NCBI GenBank assembly: GCA_964526695.1
Contig: CAZGJA010000137.1
Span: forward strand, 1 to 64,000
From: JABWBH01 sp964526695
GTDB taxonomy: Bacteria; Planctomycetota; Phycisphaerae; UBA1845
Length of the DNA: 64,000 nucleotides
Direction of reading: 5' to 3'
Positions 1 to 9,077 of this stretch are shown here, in pieces (within the stretch, counting starts at the first letter, position 1; every line of letters starts with the position of its first letter). Below the pieces are notes generated by a model. That model made no database searches. It worked only from the letters and a program-made list of their open reading frames with translations, and was not told the origin of the DNA. Position numbers and translations under genes: made by a program.

Positions 1-16
1 GTCCTGCCTCGCTCGC

Positions 17-50
17 CACGGCCTGGCGAGTACGCCAGACCGTGCCACCC
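17..50. repeat. AGTA-loop hairpin repeat, copy 1
   Basis: An outer 7-bp stem (CACGGCC with GACCGTG), a one-base mismatch, an inner GGCG/CGCC stem and an AGTA tetraloop are followed by CCACCC. It belongs to the same family as the copies at 14537-14616, 46576-46671 and 52574-52688. The stems differ in sequence between copies but still pair. Confidence 0.8.
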
Positions 51-320
51 GGTTTCCCTTCAACGAGCATCTATTTAGGGGTCAATCATACAAAGACACC
101 GACGGCCCCGGTTTAGCCCCCCCAGAGGGGGGGGTGGGGGGCGATGGATGAGCCGGGGTCGCTGCTTTCAGCCCATCTGCGGCATCGGGAATCGCTCACT
201 CATCCACGTCTGCCAGGTCGGATCGTCGCGGTCGACCCAGCCGGAATGGGTATCCGGTGATGCGCACGCCGCGTTCCCTCCCGAGAACCTACTGTAGCGA
301 CTCATGAGAATTGCATTTTT

Positions 321-393
321 TCAGAGCCGCGACGGTGAGGGAGCGGAGGGGTCTGCGAGCCGCGAAACCGCTTCCGCACGGGCGCGGCTCTGA
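321..393. repeat. 73-bp palindrome-ended intergenic repeat
   Basis: The element is bounded by perfect 11-bp inverted ends, TCAGAGCCGCG and CGCGGCTCTGA. The interior is GC-rich with no gene. Similar elements are, from memory, common between genes in planctomycete genomes; only this copy is seen in the window. Confidence 0.65.
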
Positions 394-669
394 CGTGCTT
401 GCGACGCGGTATCGGTGAGGCACAGCTCGACGCACCGAACCGCGTGTCCAAGCCCCGACCCAACTCGACTGCATCCTTCCTGGACGCAATAGCGCGCTCA
501 ACCCCTCAGTCCGGATCGAACGCCACACCCATTCCCATCCAACCCATCGGCGAAGCGCCAGAATCAACGCCGTGAGAAAACTGGTGAGCCATGCGGGTCA
601 GGCCAAGCGGCTCGCGCCCGGACCCCAGGTCTTGCAACCGCGTCCAAGTCCGGACCTCGAACGTGCGGC

Positions 670-930
670 TCATTCGTGCTCCGGAGTCAGCAGGCGGAGC
701 GTTTCCGCGGTCCAGCGGCTGATGCGTTCGCGGTCGCGGTCGTTGAAGGGTTTACGGCGCAGGATGCGCAGCGTGCTTTCCGCGCTGATGGCGTCGAGGA
801 CGATGGCCCGGCACGTGTCGCACTGGTCCGCGTGGCGGCGGATTTCGTCCGCACGCTGCTCGTCCAAGTCGCCCTCGACGAAGGCGTACAGCATTTCCTC
901 GGTCTGCTTCTTACACCGTGTGGACGTCAT
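670..930 (-). CDS. Putative zinc-binding anti-sigma factor
   Basis: This small 86-residue protein has the H33-x3-C37-x2-C40 pattern of zinc-binding anti-sigma (zf-HC2/ZAS) domains inside an N-terminal helical segment. Such proteins bind and silence a partner ECF sigma factor in the cytoplasm. It lies downstream of the ECF sigma gene on the same strand, 165 bp away, as expected for a cognate pair. No membrane segment follows the ZAS motif, so it would be a soluble anti-sigma. A GGAG about 10 nt before the ATG supports this start. What signal releases the sigma factor cannot be read from the sequence. Confidence 0.65.
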   Translation of the reverse strand: MTSTRCKKQTEEMLYAFVEGDLDEQRADEIRRHADQCDTCRAIVLDAISAESTLRILRRKPFNDRDRERISRWTAETLRLLTPEHE

Positions 931-1095
931 GCGCGCTACTCCGTGTATCCTGCCGGCTCGTCGAAGAGCTTCCCCATCACGCTTCCAAATCCCAAGTATT
1001 CTCTCAAGGACCGCACATCCCGGAAGTCTGGCTCAACACTGCTCACAGAGCAGTGGCACACCGGGATGGTGCGTGCCATCTGATTCAAGGGGCTG

Positions 1096-1734
1096 CTATG
1101 CGATGTCCGCAACGTGCTGCTCCCACAGTTTTTGGGCGATATCCCGAAGCTGCCGAGTCTTGCGAAACTTGATGCCGTACACCTGATTGCGGGTCATGCC
1201 GAAAACCTTGGCCACGTCGTCGCCGCTGCGATCCTCGATCGCCAGCAGGCGGAAGATCTCGAAGTGCTGCCGGTGCTTCTCGTTGCATTCCTTCTCGAGT
1301 TCGAGCAGCGCCATCTGCAGGAGGCTGGCCTGGACCGCGGGATCGAACCAGTCCTCCTCGGAGCTCTCCAGAGGTTGATCGACCGTTGCGCGGGCATCTT
1401 CGATGGCCCCCTTGATCACTTCGTCGTAATTGGCCTCCCGCTGGCCCGTACGGCGAATCAGGTTCAACGCAATGGTGATGACGTACTTGCGGAATCGTCC
1501 TTTGTCCGGTCGATATTCGAACGTCGGCATGGTTTTCACCATGGCGAGATTGAAGAGCTGGACCAGGTCGTCGGCCCGGTGGGAGTCGAGGCCCTTCTTC
1601 TTGGCCAGACGATAGACCACGGGGTTGTAGATGCCGATGAACCGGCGCCAGGCCTCGGGATCACCTCGGCGGACGCCGCCGATGACGCCGACATCCGTCG
1701 TCAGTCCGGTGGTGCTGGTCGTAGTCAAACTCAT
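1096..1734 (-). CDS. ECF-type RNA polymerase sigma factor
   Basis: The 212-residue protein has a sigma-70 region 2 at about residues 25-95 (AWRRFIGIYNP, then HRADDLVQ, then KGRFRKYVI). A C-terminal region 4 helix-turn-helix lies at about 160-205 (RSGDDVAKVFGMTRNQVYGIKFR). It should redirect RNA polymerase to a small regulon. A GAGGAG about 8 nt upstream supports the ATG. It diverges from the type III secretion operon that begins at 1929 and is followed by a zinc-type anti-sigma gene, so it is a plausible regulator of that operon. That link is inferred from position only. Confidence 0.85.
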   Translation of the reverse strand: MSLTTTSTTGLTTDVGVIGGVRRGDPEAWRRFIGIYNPVVYRLAKKKGLDSHRADDLVQLFNLAMVKTMPTFEYRPDKGRFRKYVITIALNLIRRTGQREANYDEVIKGAIEDARATVDQPLESSEEDWFDPAVQASLLQMALLELEKECNEKHRQHFEIFRLLAIEDRSGDDVAKVFGMTRNQVYGIKFRKTRQLRDIAQKLWEQHVADIA

Positions 1735-1763
1735 CCGAAGTTCTCCTCGCTACTCCCTAGTAT

Positions 1764-1803
1764 GCGCGGCGGGGGAGCATCTTTCACGTCCGCGCTTTTT
1801 TTT
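1764..1803 (+). terminator. Terminator-like hairpin in the sctK leader
   Basis: A perfect 6-bp stem (GCGCGG at 1764-1769, CCGCGC at 1790-1795) with a 20-nt loop is followed by eight T residues. It reads in the plus direction, between the divergent sigma gene and the secretion operon. It could terminate or attenuate transcription entering the operon. Confidence 0.5.
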
Positions 1804-1928
1804 CCCCTGACCTGCTTCGTTCCGTGCGGATTCGGATTTCGTGGGAGCATGCCGCAAACACTAGGCCGGCGGTTGCAAGCCGTTGGGCGAAGAATCCACC
1901 GGCCGCGGCTACCTGCTGGGGGAACGCC

Positions 1929-2759
1929 ATGCAAATCCACGCAGGCAAAGCCAGGATGGACGCGACGCCGCCGGTTGACGCGGGGGATCCGCATCCACGG
2001 ATTCCGCCGCCGGGAGCCGCTGAACGGCTTTCGGCTCGACTTGCGGAGCCTGATCGCCTGATGCGGACCCTGGCGCGGCTAAGTGACGCCGGGATGCGTT
2101 CCGTGCTCCTGAATGATCTCCACGACCATGCAAGCGAGCTGCCTGCGCGTCTTCGTCTCCCGTCCGCGCTGCGGCATCGGCCGGCCGGCTACTACGCGCA
2201 GCGCCGGGTGCTGGGCGCCTGGCGTGTCCTGGCGCCGATCGCCACGGATGTGCAATCCTGCTGGCAGGGTTACGCCTCGCGTCGGCAGGCGGAGCGGGAG
2301 GCGGTGATCGAAGCGATCGGCTTGCGGATCATCGCCGCCGGGCTTCGTTTGTGTTCGGGCGACCGGGCGGCCCGTTGGCTGGCGCCGCTGGGTTCCCGAA
2401 CGGCCCGGCAGATCATCGATGAGGCTTCGCGGCGACGCGCGGAGGTTGTTTCGGCGGTGCTGACCGAGGCTTGCCATGAAGCATTTCAGCAGGAGCGACA
2501 CCGTTGCGGAATGCGCATCCCCCCGCGGCTGGGCGCGGGTTTGCTGAACGAGCTTTCGGCGCGGATCGGATCGGAACTGAGCCGCGCGCTGCGGCGACTT
2601 TGCCCCGAGCTGGCGGAAGCTCGCTTGACCACGGCGTTGGCCGCGTGCGAAGGGGATCGTCCCCAAGCGCAGGCGTGGGTGCACGAGGCGCTGGCGGCGC
2701 ATGCGACCTCAGCGACCTGCGCGGATGCTCCGAGCCTGGCGTATCCAGGCGGAGGCTGA
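1929..2759 (+). CDS. Putative T3SS accessory protein at the sctK position
   Basis: A 276-residue, Arg/Ala-rich, largely helical protein without a signal peptide or membrane segment. I do not recognise a domain directly. It sits immediately upstream of sctL (2-bp gap), the place of sctK in Yersinia-type clusters, and its size suits the SctK/OrgA family. That family helps build the cytoplasmic sorting platform by linking SctQ to the basal body. I chose the ATG at 1929 because GGGGA lies 5 nt before it; an earlier in-frame ATG at 1824 would add 35 residues with no ribosome site. Assignment to SctK is by context and remains uncertain. Confidence 0.5.
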   Translation: MQIHAGKARMDATPPVDAGDPHPRIPPPGAAERLSARLAEPDRLMRTLARLSDAGMRSVLLNDLHDHASELPARLRLPSALRHRPAGYYAQRRVLGAWRVLAPIATDVQSCWQGYASRRQAEREAVIEAIGLRIIAAGLRLCSGDRAARWLAPLGSRTARQIIDEASRRRAEVVSAVLTEACHEAFQQERHRCGMRIPPRLGAGLLNELSARIGSELSRALRRLCPELAEARLTTALAACEGDRPQAQAWVHEALAAHATSATCADAPSLAYPGGG

Positions 2760-2761
2760 GG

Positions 2762-3514
2762 ATGGCCGAGGCGGTACATCCCGGGCGAGTCCTCACGGCT
2801 GCGGCGGTTGAGCGTACGTCGCATCTTCTGGTTCCGCTGTTTCCGGCCAGCCGCGTGCTGAAAGCGCAGCTCCATGGGCTTGAAGAAGCGACGGCGCGGC
2901 TGCGCGATGAACTGGACTGCGTGCAAAGTCAGATCGAATCCGCCAAGCGTGAGTGGGCCGCGGAGCGGATGGCGCAGCGAGCGGCACTGGAGGCGGAATG
3001 CGCCGAGCTGCGCCGGCAGGCCAAGGCCGAAGGCGCGGCGGAGGGCGCTGCGCGGATGACGGATATGGTCTCCTCGTTTGAGGCGGAGTGCGCGGCCGCC
3101 CGGGCGTCGTGGGCGAAGGAGATTCAGGAGTTGGCGTTTGCCTTCGCGGACGTGGTGTTGCGGCATGAGCTGTCCACCCGCCCGGAAGCGCTGATCCGGC
3201 TGATTGAGGATTTCCTGGCGCGCGCGGCGCATCATCAACACGTAACGCTGGTGGTGCATCCCGAGACGCTGGAGCTGGTGCGAGGGCATGAACGGCGGTT
3301 GATGCGGCGGATGCCGCGTGGGAATCGAGTCGAGTTCCGCGTGGACCCGCATCTCTCCAGGCATGCAGTGCGACTGGAAAGCCAGCGCGGAACTCTGGCC
3401 TTCGATCCGCACGAGCAGCTTGAGCGCATGAAGTCGCTGTGGTTCGAGGCTGGGGCGGAACCAGGCCCTGATATGTCAACGGCAGTCTGTCATGAACGGC
3501 CATCCCAAGCATAA
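2762..3514 (+). CDS. sctL: T3SS stator protein SctL (FliH/YscL family)
   Basis: The 250-residue protein has a long N-terminal coiled coil (about residues 30-110, rich in Ala, Glu and Arg) and a C-terminal globular part. This is the layout of FliH/YscL stators, which bind the SctN ATPase and tie it to SctQ at the cytoplasmic face. The C-terminal HHQHVTLVVHPETLELV segment matches the family pattern of a strand followed by P and a helix. It starts 2 bp after the preceding stop, with GGAGG in the end of that gene, and its 3' end overlaps sctN by 23 bp. Both imply coupled translation. Confidence 0.85.
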   Translation: MAEAVHPGRVLTAAAVERTSHLLVPLFPASRVLKAQLHGLEEATARLRDELDCVQSQIESAKREWAAERMAQRAALEAECAELRRQAKAEGAAEGAARMTDMVSSFEAECAAARASWAKEIQELAFAFADVVLRHELSTRPEALIRLIEDFLARAAHHQHVTLVVHPETLELVRGHERRLMRRMPRGNRVEFRVDPHLSRHAVRLESQRGTLAFDPHEQLERMKSLWFEAGAEPGPDMSTAVCHERPSQA

Positions 3515-4856
3515 CGGGGAACACGAAACCCGAATCCGGGCGAGACTCGCGGGCATGGACCCGCTGCGACGCCACGGGCGCATCGTGGATTGCACGGGGA
3601 CCGTGCTGCGTGCCCGTCTTCCCGAGGCGTTCATCGGCGAACGCTGCCGGATTCGCCGCCGCCGCGGCATGGAGATGACCTTCCTGTCGGCCGAGGTCGT
3701 AGGCTTTGATGACGCCAAGGGCGTGATTCTGATGCCCTTAGGTCCGGTCGAGGGGATATCGCTGGATGATGAGGTGCTTCCCGAGGAACGTCCGTGGCTG
3801 GCGCCCTGCGGCGAAGGCGTGCGGGGTCGCATTCTCGATGCCCTCGGAGAGCCGATTGACGGACTTGGACCGCTGTCCGGCGTGACTTGGCGACCGTTGT
3901 CCGCAGCGCCTCCGAGCGCGATGCGGCGAACGCGCATCACGGAGCCGCTGTCCACGGGCGTGCGCGCACTCGACGGCCTGCTGACGCTGGGTCGAGGTCA
4001 GCGCGTGGGGATCTTCGCGCCCGCGGGTGGAGGCAAGAGCACGCTGCTGGCGATGCTCGCGCGGCGGGTGGAAGCGGATGCCGTGGTGCTGGCACTGATC
4101 GGCGAACGTGGACGCGAGGTGGCGCCCTTTGTTGAGGACAACCTTGGGTCTGAAGGATTGGCGCGGAGCGCCGTGGTCGTTTCCACGTCCGATGAGCCCG
4201 CGATTCGCCGGCTCAAGGCCGCCTACCTGGCCACGACGATCGCCGAAGGCTTCCGCCGGCAAGGCGCCCGCGTCGTCCTGCTGATGGATTCGGTCACGCG
4301 ATTCGCGCGTGCGCTGCGCGAGGTGGGGTTGGCGGCGGGCGAGCTGCCGACGCGGCGGGGTTTTCCACCCTCCGTGTTCGCCGAGCTGCCGCGGCTTTTC
4401 GAACGAACCGGCCATGACGAGCACGGCTCGATCACCGCGTTCTACACGGTGCTCCTGGAAGGCGAACTGGCAGACGACCCGGTTGGCGAGGAAACGCGCA
4501 GCCTGCTCGACGGGCACATCATCCTCTCGGAGCGACTGGCCGCGCGGCAGCATTACCCGGCCATCGACGTGCTGGCCAGCAAAAGCCGACTGATGAGCGA
4601 ACTGCTGGACGGCGAGCGTTTCGCGGAACACCGGCAGGCCGCCACGGTTCTGTTGCGCTGCGCCGCGATCTACGAAGAGCACCGCACGAAGATCGAAATG
4701 GGGTTGTATGAGCCGGGAAGCGTGCCCGCCGTGGATACCGCCATAACCTTGTTTCCGCGTCTTGAGGCGTTTCTTTGCCAGCGCGCCGACGAGGCTGAGT
4801 CTTTCGATGTCGCCTCTGCGAAGCTCGCGGCGCTGATCCGGGGTGTCTCGTTATGA
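3492..4856 (+). CDS. sctN: T3SS ATPase SctN
   Basis: This is the 454-residue cytoplasmic ATPase that unfolds and feeds substrates to the export gate. It is F1-beta-like. The Walker A is APAGGGKST with the catalytic Lys at 182, and the Walker B is VVLLMDSVTRFA. A family signature GELPTRRGFPPSVFAELPRLFER follows, then a C-terminal helical domain. The N-terminal barrel (RHGRIVDCTGTVLRA) is present. It overlaps the end of sctL and is followed by sctO after 58 bp. Sequence alone separates FliI and SctN poorly; the surrounding genes place it in the non-flagellar system. Confidence 0.93.
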   Translation: MNGHPKHNGEHETRIRARLAGMDPLRRHGRIVDCTGTVLRARLPEAFIGERCRIRRRRGMEMTFLSAEVVGFDDAKGVILMPLGPVEGISLDDEVLPEERPWLAPCGEGVRGRILDALGEPIDGLGPLSGVTWRPLSAAPPSAMRRTRITEPLSTGVRALDGLLTLGRGQRVGIFAPAGGGKSTLLAMLARRVEADAVVLALIGERGREVAPFVEDNLGSEGLARSAVVVSTSDEPAIRRLKAAYLATTIAEGFRRQGARVVLLMDSVTRFARALREVGLAAGELPTRRGFPPSVFAELPRLFERTGHDEHGSITAFYTVLLEGELADDPVGEETRSLLDGHIILSERLAARQHYPAIDVLASKSRLMSELLDGERFAEHRQAATVLLRCAAIYEEHRTKIEMGLYEPGSVPAVDTAITLFPRLEAFLCQRADEAESFDVASAKLAALIRGVSL

Positions 4857-4914
4857 CGCCCTTCGAGTGTGGTCAAGAGGCAGCGGCGGGGCAGGGCCCG
4901 CGGAGGACAAGACC

Positions 4915-5424
4915 ATGAAACGAAGCGAGTTCAGTCTGGATTTTCTGCTTGACCGAGCGAGATCGGACGTCGCGTATTTTGAAGACCTCCTGGCCGCGGC
5001 GCTGCGGTTGGCCGGCGTCGCCGCGGAGGCCGCCGGCGGCGCGGACTGCGAAGTGGATCGGCGCCGGCAACAAGTCGCGGCGTTCTGCGATCAGGGAGGA
5101 GATGCCGGCGGCGACGCGGGCGCGGAACGGCGACGCAACGAGTTCGCGGCCCGGTTGCAGGCGGAGTGGCAGGAAGCCAAGCGCCGACAACGCCAGACGG
5201 AGGTGAACCTGCGTTTCGCGCATCACCGGGTCTTGCTGCGTCAGCGCGACTTGGCCGAGGCCGTTTCGGCGTTGAAGGCCCTCGACCGTTTGCGGGCAGA
5301 TGAGCACCGGGCGGCGCTGCGCGCTGCGGAAGCGGCGGAGGAACGCCGACTGGATGAGTTCTCGGGGCTGGCGGCGGCTTGTCGCGCGGCGGGGCTGCAT
5401 CCATCGATGGAGCTTGAAGGATGA
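4915..5424 (+). CDS. sctO: T3SS central stalk SctO (FliJ/YscO-like)
   Basis: The 169-residue protein is almost entirely charged alpha-helix (coiled coil), with Arg, Glu and Ala heptads over about residues 20-155. That is typical of the FliJ/YscO stalk that rotates inside the SctN hexamer and contacts SctV. The family is poorly conserved, so the call rests on helical composition, size and position between sctN and sctP. The ATG at 4915 has GGAGGA upstream. Its stop overlaps the next start in an ATGA. Confidence 0.75.
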   Translation: MKRSEFSLDFLLDRARSDVAYFEDLLAAALRLAGVAAEAAGGADCEVDRRRQQVAAFCDQGGDAGGDAGAERRRNEFAARLQAEWQEAKRRQRQTEVNLRFAHHRVLLRQRDLAEAVSALKALDRLRADEHRAALRAAEAAEERRLDEFSGLAAACRAAGLHPSMELEG

Positions 5425-6362
5425 TCACACCGGCGGGACTCGATGATCAGCCCGTGCACCGCGCGGAGTCGGCGGAGCAGGACCATCGGCGGCAGGAGCT
5501 GCGGGCCAAGCTTCGCGCCCCGGCGATCTTTGCCCTGGGCAATCCTCGGGGCCGGTCTCCAGGGGAACCGGCTTTGCTCCGTGGGCCAGGAGAGCTCCCC
5601 CAGCCTGTGCTGACGCCAAGGAATCCCAAGGTTCCATGTTCAGCCCCGCCGGCGAGCCTGACGGGCGCAGGCGACTGGCAGCATTCTCCTTCGTCGCCCC
5701 TGCCGCCGGGGAAAGCTCGCACATGGGAGGATGCGGTCGCTCTTGCGCTCGCGGCAGCGGGGGAGTCGGCGCCGCCTCAAGAGCGTTTGGTCCCGCGCGG
5801 TCTCGGCGCGACCCGCTGCGACCGCAGCATCGTTCAGCGTCTTGACCCTACGCCCCTGATCAACCGTCACTGCGAGCGTCCGCGCGCGGGTCATGCAAGC
5901 GTGCGCGCAGCGGGCGCCCCGCACCCTCGCATGAAGCAAGGTGCACGGCGCTGCGAGGATCCTGCCAGTACGGCGGCGCACGCAATCACGAACTTCCCGC
6001 CGGCGGTGGAGCATGTCCCGCCAGAGCAGCCGCGCGAAGACGGATTCGACTCCGAACTGCTGGACCGCATCGCGCGACTGACTCGCCTCGGAATGGATGA
6101 GCATGGGCATCCGGAGATTCAGACCACCATGCTGATGCGAGACCTCGGCAGCGTTGAGGTTCGCGTTCGGGCGCTCGGCACGGGCAAGGTCAGCATCACG
6201 TTGCGCTGCAGCACCCAGGCGGGCGCTGCGCTGAGATCCTGCGGAAATGAATTGCGACAAAGCCTGAAACGCCGCGGCGTGCAGGTCGCCGAGCTGGAGT
6301 TCCTGATGCCCGACGCGTCAGGCGCTGCGCACGGTGACTCTCTGGGGAGCCGATTAGCATGA
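5421..6362 (+). CDS. sctP: T3SS needle-length/specificity switch SctP (FliK-like)
   Basis: The 313-residue protein has a long disordered, Pro- and Arg-rich N-terminus (about 1-200). A compact C-terminal domain follows (about 210-300; DLGSVEVRVRALGTGKVSITL, then LRQSLKRRGVQVAELEF). This is the FliK/YscP architecture: a ruler region plus a substrate-specificity-switch domain that acts on SctU. It starts in the ATGA that overlaps sctO's stop and ends in an ATGA with sctQ. The N-terminal half has no recognisable family and its composition is unusual. Confidence 0.8.
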   Translation: MITPAGLDDQPVHRAESAEQDHRRQELRAKLRAPAIFALGNPRGRSPGEPALLRGPGELPQPVLTPRNPKVPCSAPPASLTGAGDWQHSPSSPLPPGKARTWEDAVALALAAAGESAPPQERLVPRGLGATRCDRSIVQRLDPTPLINRHCERPRAGHASVRAAGAPHPRMKQGARRCEDPASTAAHAITNFPPAVEHVPPEQPREDGFDSELLDRIARLTRLGMDEHGHPEIQTTMLMRDLGSVEVRVRALGTGKVSITLRCSTQAGAALRSCGNELRQSLKRRGVQVAELEFLMPDASGAAHGDSLGSRLA

Positions 6363-7558
6363 ACCAGACTTCAACGAACACGGCGGCACTTCCGGCGATC
6401 ACGTCATCGGGGGAACTGACCGCGCTGGTCTTCACGCCGCCGCGGAGGCATTTCGGGCACGTCGGTCTTTCAGGACGAGCGGTGCGGAATCTCCGTGCCG
6501 CGGCCGATACGGTGGCGGACGCGCTTGAAGCCCTCACCGGGCGGCGGCTCGATCACCGACCTGACAGTCAGGGCTGGGAACCCCAGCGCGGGGCGCTCTG
6601 CATCCGACTGACCAACGGCGTGTCGGCCTCACCGCTGCTGCTTTGCCTCGACGCATGCGCGGTGCGGGAGCTCATCGACGCCGTCACGCTTCGGGAGGCC
6701 GGTTTGCGCGGGCATGGTCCTCCCGGGCCCCTCGAACTGGGCATCCTTGAGTACGCACTAGCGGAGTGCCTCCACCGCGTGGTTGAGCAACGGCCTGAGT
6801 GGGGAAACGTGAGCTTCAGCAGTTTCACCGAGGAGATGCGCTCACTTGATGAGCTGAGCCTCAATGCGAAGGCGATGTTGGGTTTTGAGTTCAGGCTCGC
6901 GGGCAACTGGGGACGCGTGCTCGTGGGACCGTTCGCCAACGGGAACGAGGCCGCGCCTGCATCGAGCAAGGTAGACGAGCACAGCGAGATTGCGGGGACG
7001 ACGCTTCTCAGTCCGCCGCCGCCCGACGAGTTCGCTCCCTGGGAGCCGCAGCCGCGGCGCCTCCGGGTTCACTTGCGGCTGCGGCCCATTGCGATTTCCC
7101 CCGACGAGCGCGGCGCGCTTTCGACCGGCGATGTCCTGATGACTGGATGCACCGACTTGGATTCACTGGGGGGCGCCGGTGAGCTGGTTTCGGACACGGG
7201 ATGGCGGCTGTGCAGCGCGACGATCGTCAAGCACCACGGGCATTTCATCGCGATCCGATGCGGCCGTCTGGATCCGCAGCCGCTCGACATTCCGGGGGAG
7301 CACGGCAACGCTTGCCAGGTGACTGCCCGCATCGGCAGTGCTGTGGTGACCGAGGAAACCCTTCAAGACTGGAAAGCCGGCGCTGTCCTGGATTTATTGC
7401 TGGAACGCGAGCGACCCGTCGAGATCTCGACGTCCGATGCGCACCGCGCCGCGGCGGAGTTAATCCGGTTCGACGGCGAGATCGGGATTCGGCTGTTGGA
7501 AACCCTGTATGCGGCGCGCGGTCACGATGAGCCTGCCTGTCGTGCGGCGATGCCCTAG
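6359..7558 (+). CDS. sctQ: T3SS sorting-platform protein SctQ
   Basis: The 399-residue protein ends in a SpoA (FliN/SctQ) domain at about residues 318-390, recognised from ARIGSAVVTEETLQDWKAGAVLDL and the following strands. The N-terminal two thirds correspond to the variable FliM-middle-like part. SctQ forms the cytoplasmic pods that bind SctL/SctN and chaperone-substrate complexes. It is translationally coupled to sctP. A 232-bp gene-free gap, unusual inside this tight operon, separates it from sctR. The gap holds a small hairpin at 7564-7578 (GGTCCG/CGGACC). Confidence 0.85.
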   Translation: MNQTSTNTAALPAITSSGELTALVFTPPRRHFGHVGLSGRAVRNLRAAADTVADALEALTGRRLDHRPDSQGWEPQRGALCIRLTNGVSASPLLLCLDACAVRELIDAVTLREAGLRGHGPPGPLELGILEYALAECLHRVVEQRPEWGNVSFSSFTEEMRSLDELSLNAKAMLGFEFRLAGNWGRVLVGPFANGNEAAPASSKVDEHSEIAGTTLLSPPPPDEFAPWEPQPRRLRVHLRLRPIAISPDERGALSTGDVLMTGCTDLDSLGGAGELVSDTGWRLCSATIVKHHGHFIAIRCGRLDPQPLDIPGEHGNACQVTARIGSAVVTEETLQDWKAGAVLDLLLERERPVEISTSDAHRAAAELIRFDGEIGIRLLETLYAARGHDEPACRAAMP

Positions 7559-7790
7559 CGCGGGGTCCGGTTCGGACCGACGCGGCGCAGCGATGCTGCC
7601 CCTCCCGGGTTTCGGGTAATCAGGTACACGGGTCGTCGGCGGCCCGCGTTGCCTGAAACTCAACATGTCCACCGACCGGTTCGCGATCGAACGAACGGCG
7701 CAGGCTGGTTCGCACATCCCCGAAGATGCGGCCCTTCACAGCCTACCTTGCACAGAAGCGCATCGTAGTCACGCGCGGAGGAATCAGTCC

Positions 7791-8588
7791 GTGAACACTA
7801 TGAACGTCGAGCAATGGGGAAGCTGGCTGGCGGTGCTGGCGGTGATGGCGATGGCGCCGCTGCTGCTGACCATGGTCACGTCGTTCGCGAAGCTGGCCAT
7901 CGTTGGGAGCCTGATCCGCACGGGGTTGGGCACGCCGCAGATTCCACCCACCATCGTCATCACAGGGTTGTCCATGATCCTCACGATCTACGTCATGTGG
8001 CCCGTCGGCGCGAAGATCGCTGGAGAATACGCCCGACTCCAGGCGCAACATGCACAGGAGGCGCCGGCCCAGGGGACCAACGCGGAGGCTGCGCTCGACG
8101 GCGATCGACCTGCGCTGGCGCCTGGTGCCGTGCAGGCGAACGGCTGGATCACCGTCGGCGACACCCGCGTGAACTGGAAATGGATCGCCCAGGCGACGCA
8201 GGAGCCGATGCGAGACTTTCTGCGGCGACACTCCTCAGAGGAAAACCGGCAGTTCTTCAGTGAGCTGCTCGCCCGGCTCAAGGAGACCCAAGGGGAGCAG
8301 GACGCCGCGAATCCGTCCGCCGGTCCTGCCACGGAGTCCGTGCTGGGCGAGGCCGTCATTCTCGTGCCGGCGTTCATGCTCACCGAGTTGACCGCGGCTT
8401 TTCAGATCGGGCTGCTGATCCTCATACCCTTCCTGGTCGTCGATCTGGTGGTCAGCACGATTCTGCTGGCGCTGGGCGCGCAGATGCTGCAGCCAACCGT
8501 GATCGCGCTTCCGCTGAAGATCGGGCTGTTTGTGCTCGTCGGCGGGTGGCGCGTGATCTACACGAACGTGCTCGCTTCGTGCGCGTGA
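7791..8588 (+). CDS. sctR: T3SS export apparatus membrane protein SctR
   Basis: The 265-residue inner-membrane protein belongs to the FliP/SctR family, which forms the export pore with SctS and SctT. Diagnostic runs are LLLTMVTSFAKLAIVGSLIR near the N-terminus and LGEAVILVPAFMLTELTAAF plus FLVVDLVVSTILLALG near the C-terminus. About four membrane segments flank a soluble loop (about 75-180). The soluble loop is longer than in most SctR proteins. I start it at GTG 7791 because GGAGG lies 9 nt upstream; an ATG three codons later is possible. Confidence 0.95.
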   Translation: MNTMNVEQWGSWLAVLAVMAMAPLLLTMVTSFAKLAIVGSLIRTGLGTPQIPPTIVITGLSMILTIYVMWPVGAKIAGEYARLQAQHAQEAPAQGTNAEAALDGDRPALAPGAVQANGWITVGDTRVNWKWIAQATQEPMRDFLRRHSSEENRQFFSELLARLKETQGEQDAANPSAGPATESVLGEAVILVPAFMLTELTAAFQIGLLILIPFLVVDLVVSTILLALGAQMLQPTVIALPLKIGLFVLVGGWRVIYTNVLASCA

Positions 8589-8612
8589 ACTCAAGAGTGG
8601 AGCTGATGCATC

Positions 8613-8903
8613 ATGAATGCCGACGCGATGGTTGATTTGTGGCGCCAGACGCTGTGGACCGCGTTCCTCGTCGCGGCGCCGCCGGTGGTTGCGGCCATGG
8701 TGGTGGGTCTGATCGTCAGCGTCCTCCAAGCCGCCACGCAGATTCAGGAGACGACGCTCGCCTTCGTGCTCAAGTGGGCTTCGGCCGCATGCGTCCTGCT
8801 GGCGCTGGGGGGATGGATGATCGCGCGTGTGATCCAGTACAGCGGAGGACTGCTGCAGTTGATCTCCACGCTGCGACCGGATGGCTCGTCGGGCGGCGCG
8901 TGA
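8613..8903 (+). CDS. sctS: T3SS export apparatus membrane protein SctS
   Basis: This 96-residue FliQ/SctS protein has two membrane helices (about 15-40 and 50-78). The family signature AAPPVVAAMVVGLIVSVLQAATQIQE is followed by TLAFVLKW. It forms part of the helical export pore with SctR and SctT. It follows sctR after 24 bp, and sctT starts 174 bp downstream. A GGAGC motif precedes the ATG. Confidence 0.95.
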   Translation: MNADAMVDLWRQTLWTAFLVAAPPVVAAMVVGLIVSVLQAATQIQETTLAFVLKWASAACVLLALGGWMIARVIQYSGGLLQLISTLRPDGSSGGA

Positions 8904-9077
8904 TGGGAAAGCAGCGCCCTCCCACGGCCGGTTGTGCGCATGCCGCCGCGACAACGCAGGCTGCTGCGCAGATCGGGACGGGCGCGGCGCTGGGGCATAA
9001 GGGGCGATCGCCGTGAAGAAACACGGTCCGCTCACGCGCGCGGCCCCGTATTGAGGCGAGGCGTTCATGGAGCTGTC

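Larger units (their letters stand above)
1..669. other. Gene-poor leader region with repeats
   Basis: I see no credible gene here. The stretch holds a 34-bp hairpin repeat at 17-50, a G-tract/C-tract palindromic patch near 110-145, and a 73-bp element at 321-393. A 92-codon open frame on the minus strand covers the 321-393 element, but its second half is just that repeat translated, so I do not call it a gene. Confidence 0.6.

Noticed and set aside
289..567. 92-codon minus-strand frame at the left end
   Set aside because: Most of it is the translated 73-bp palindrome-ended repeat.
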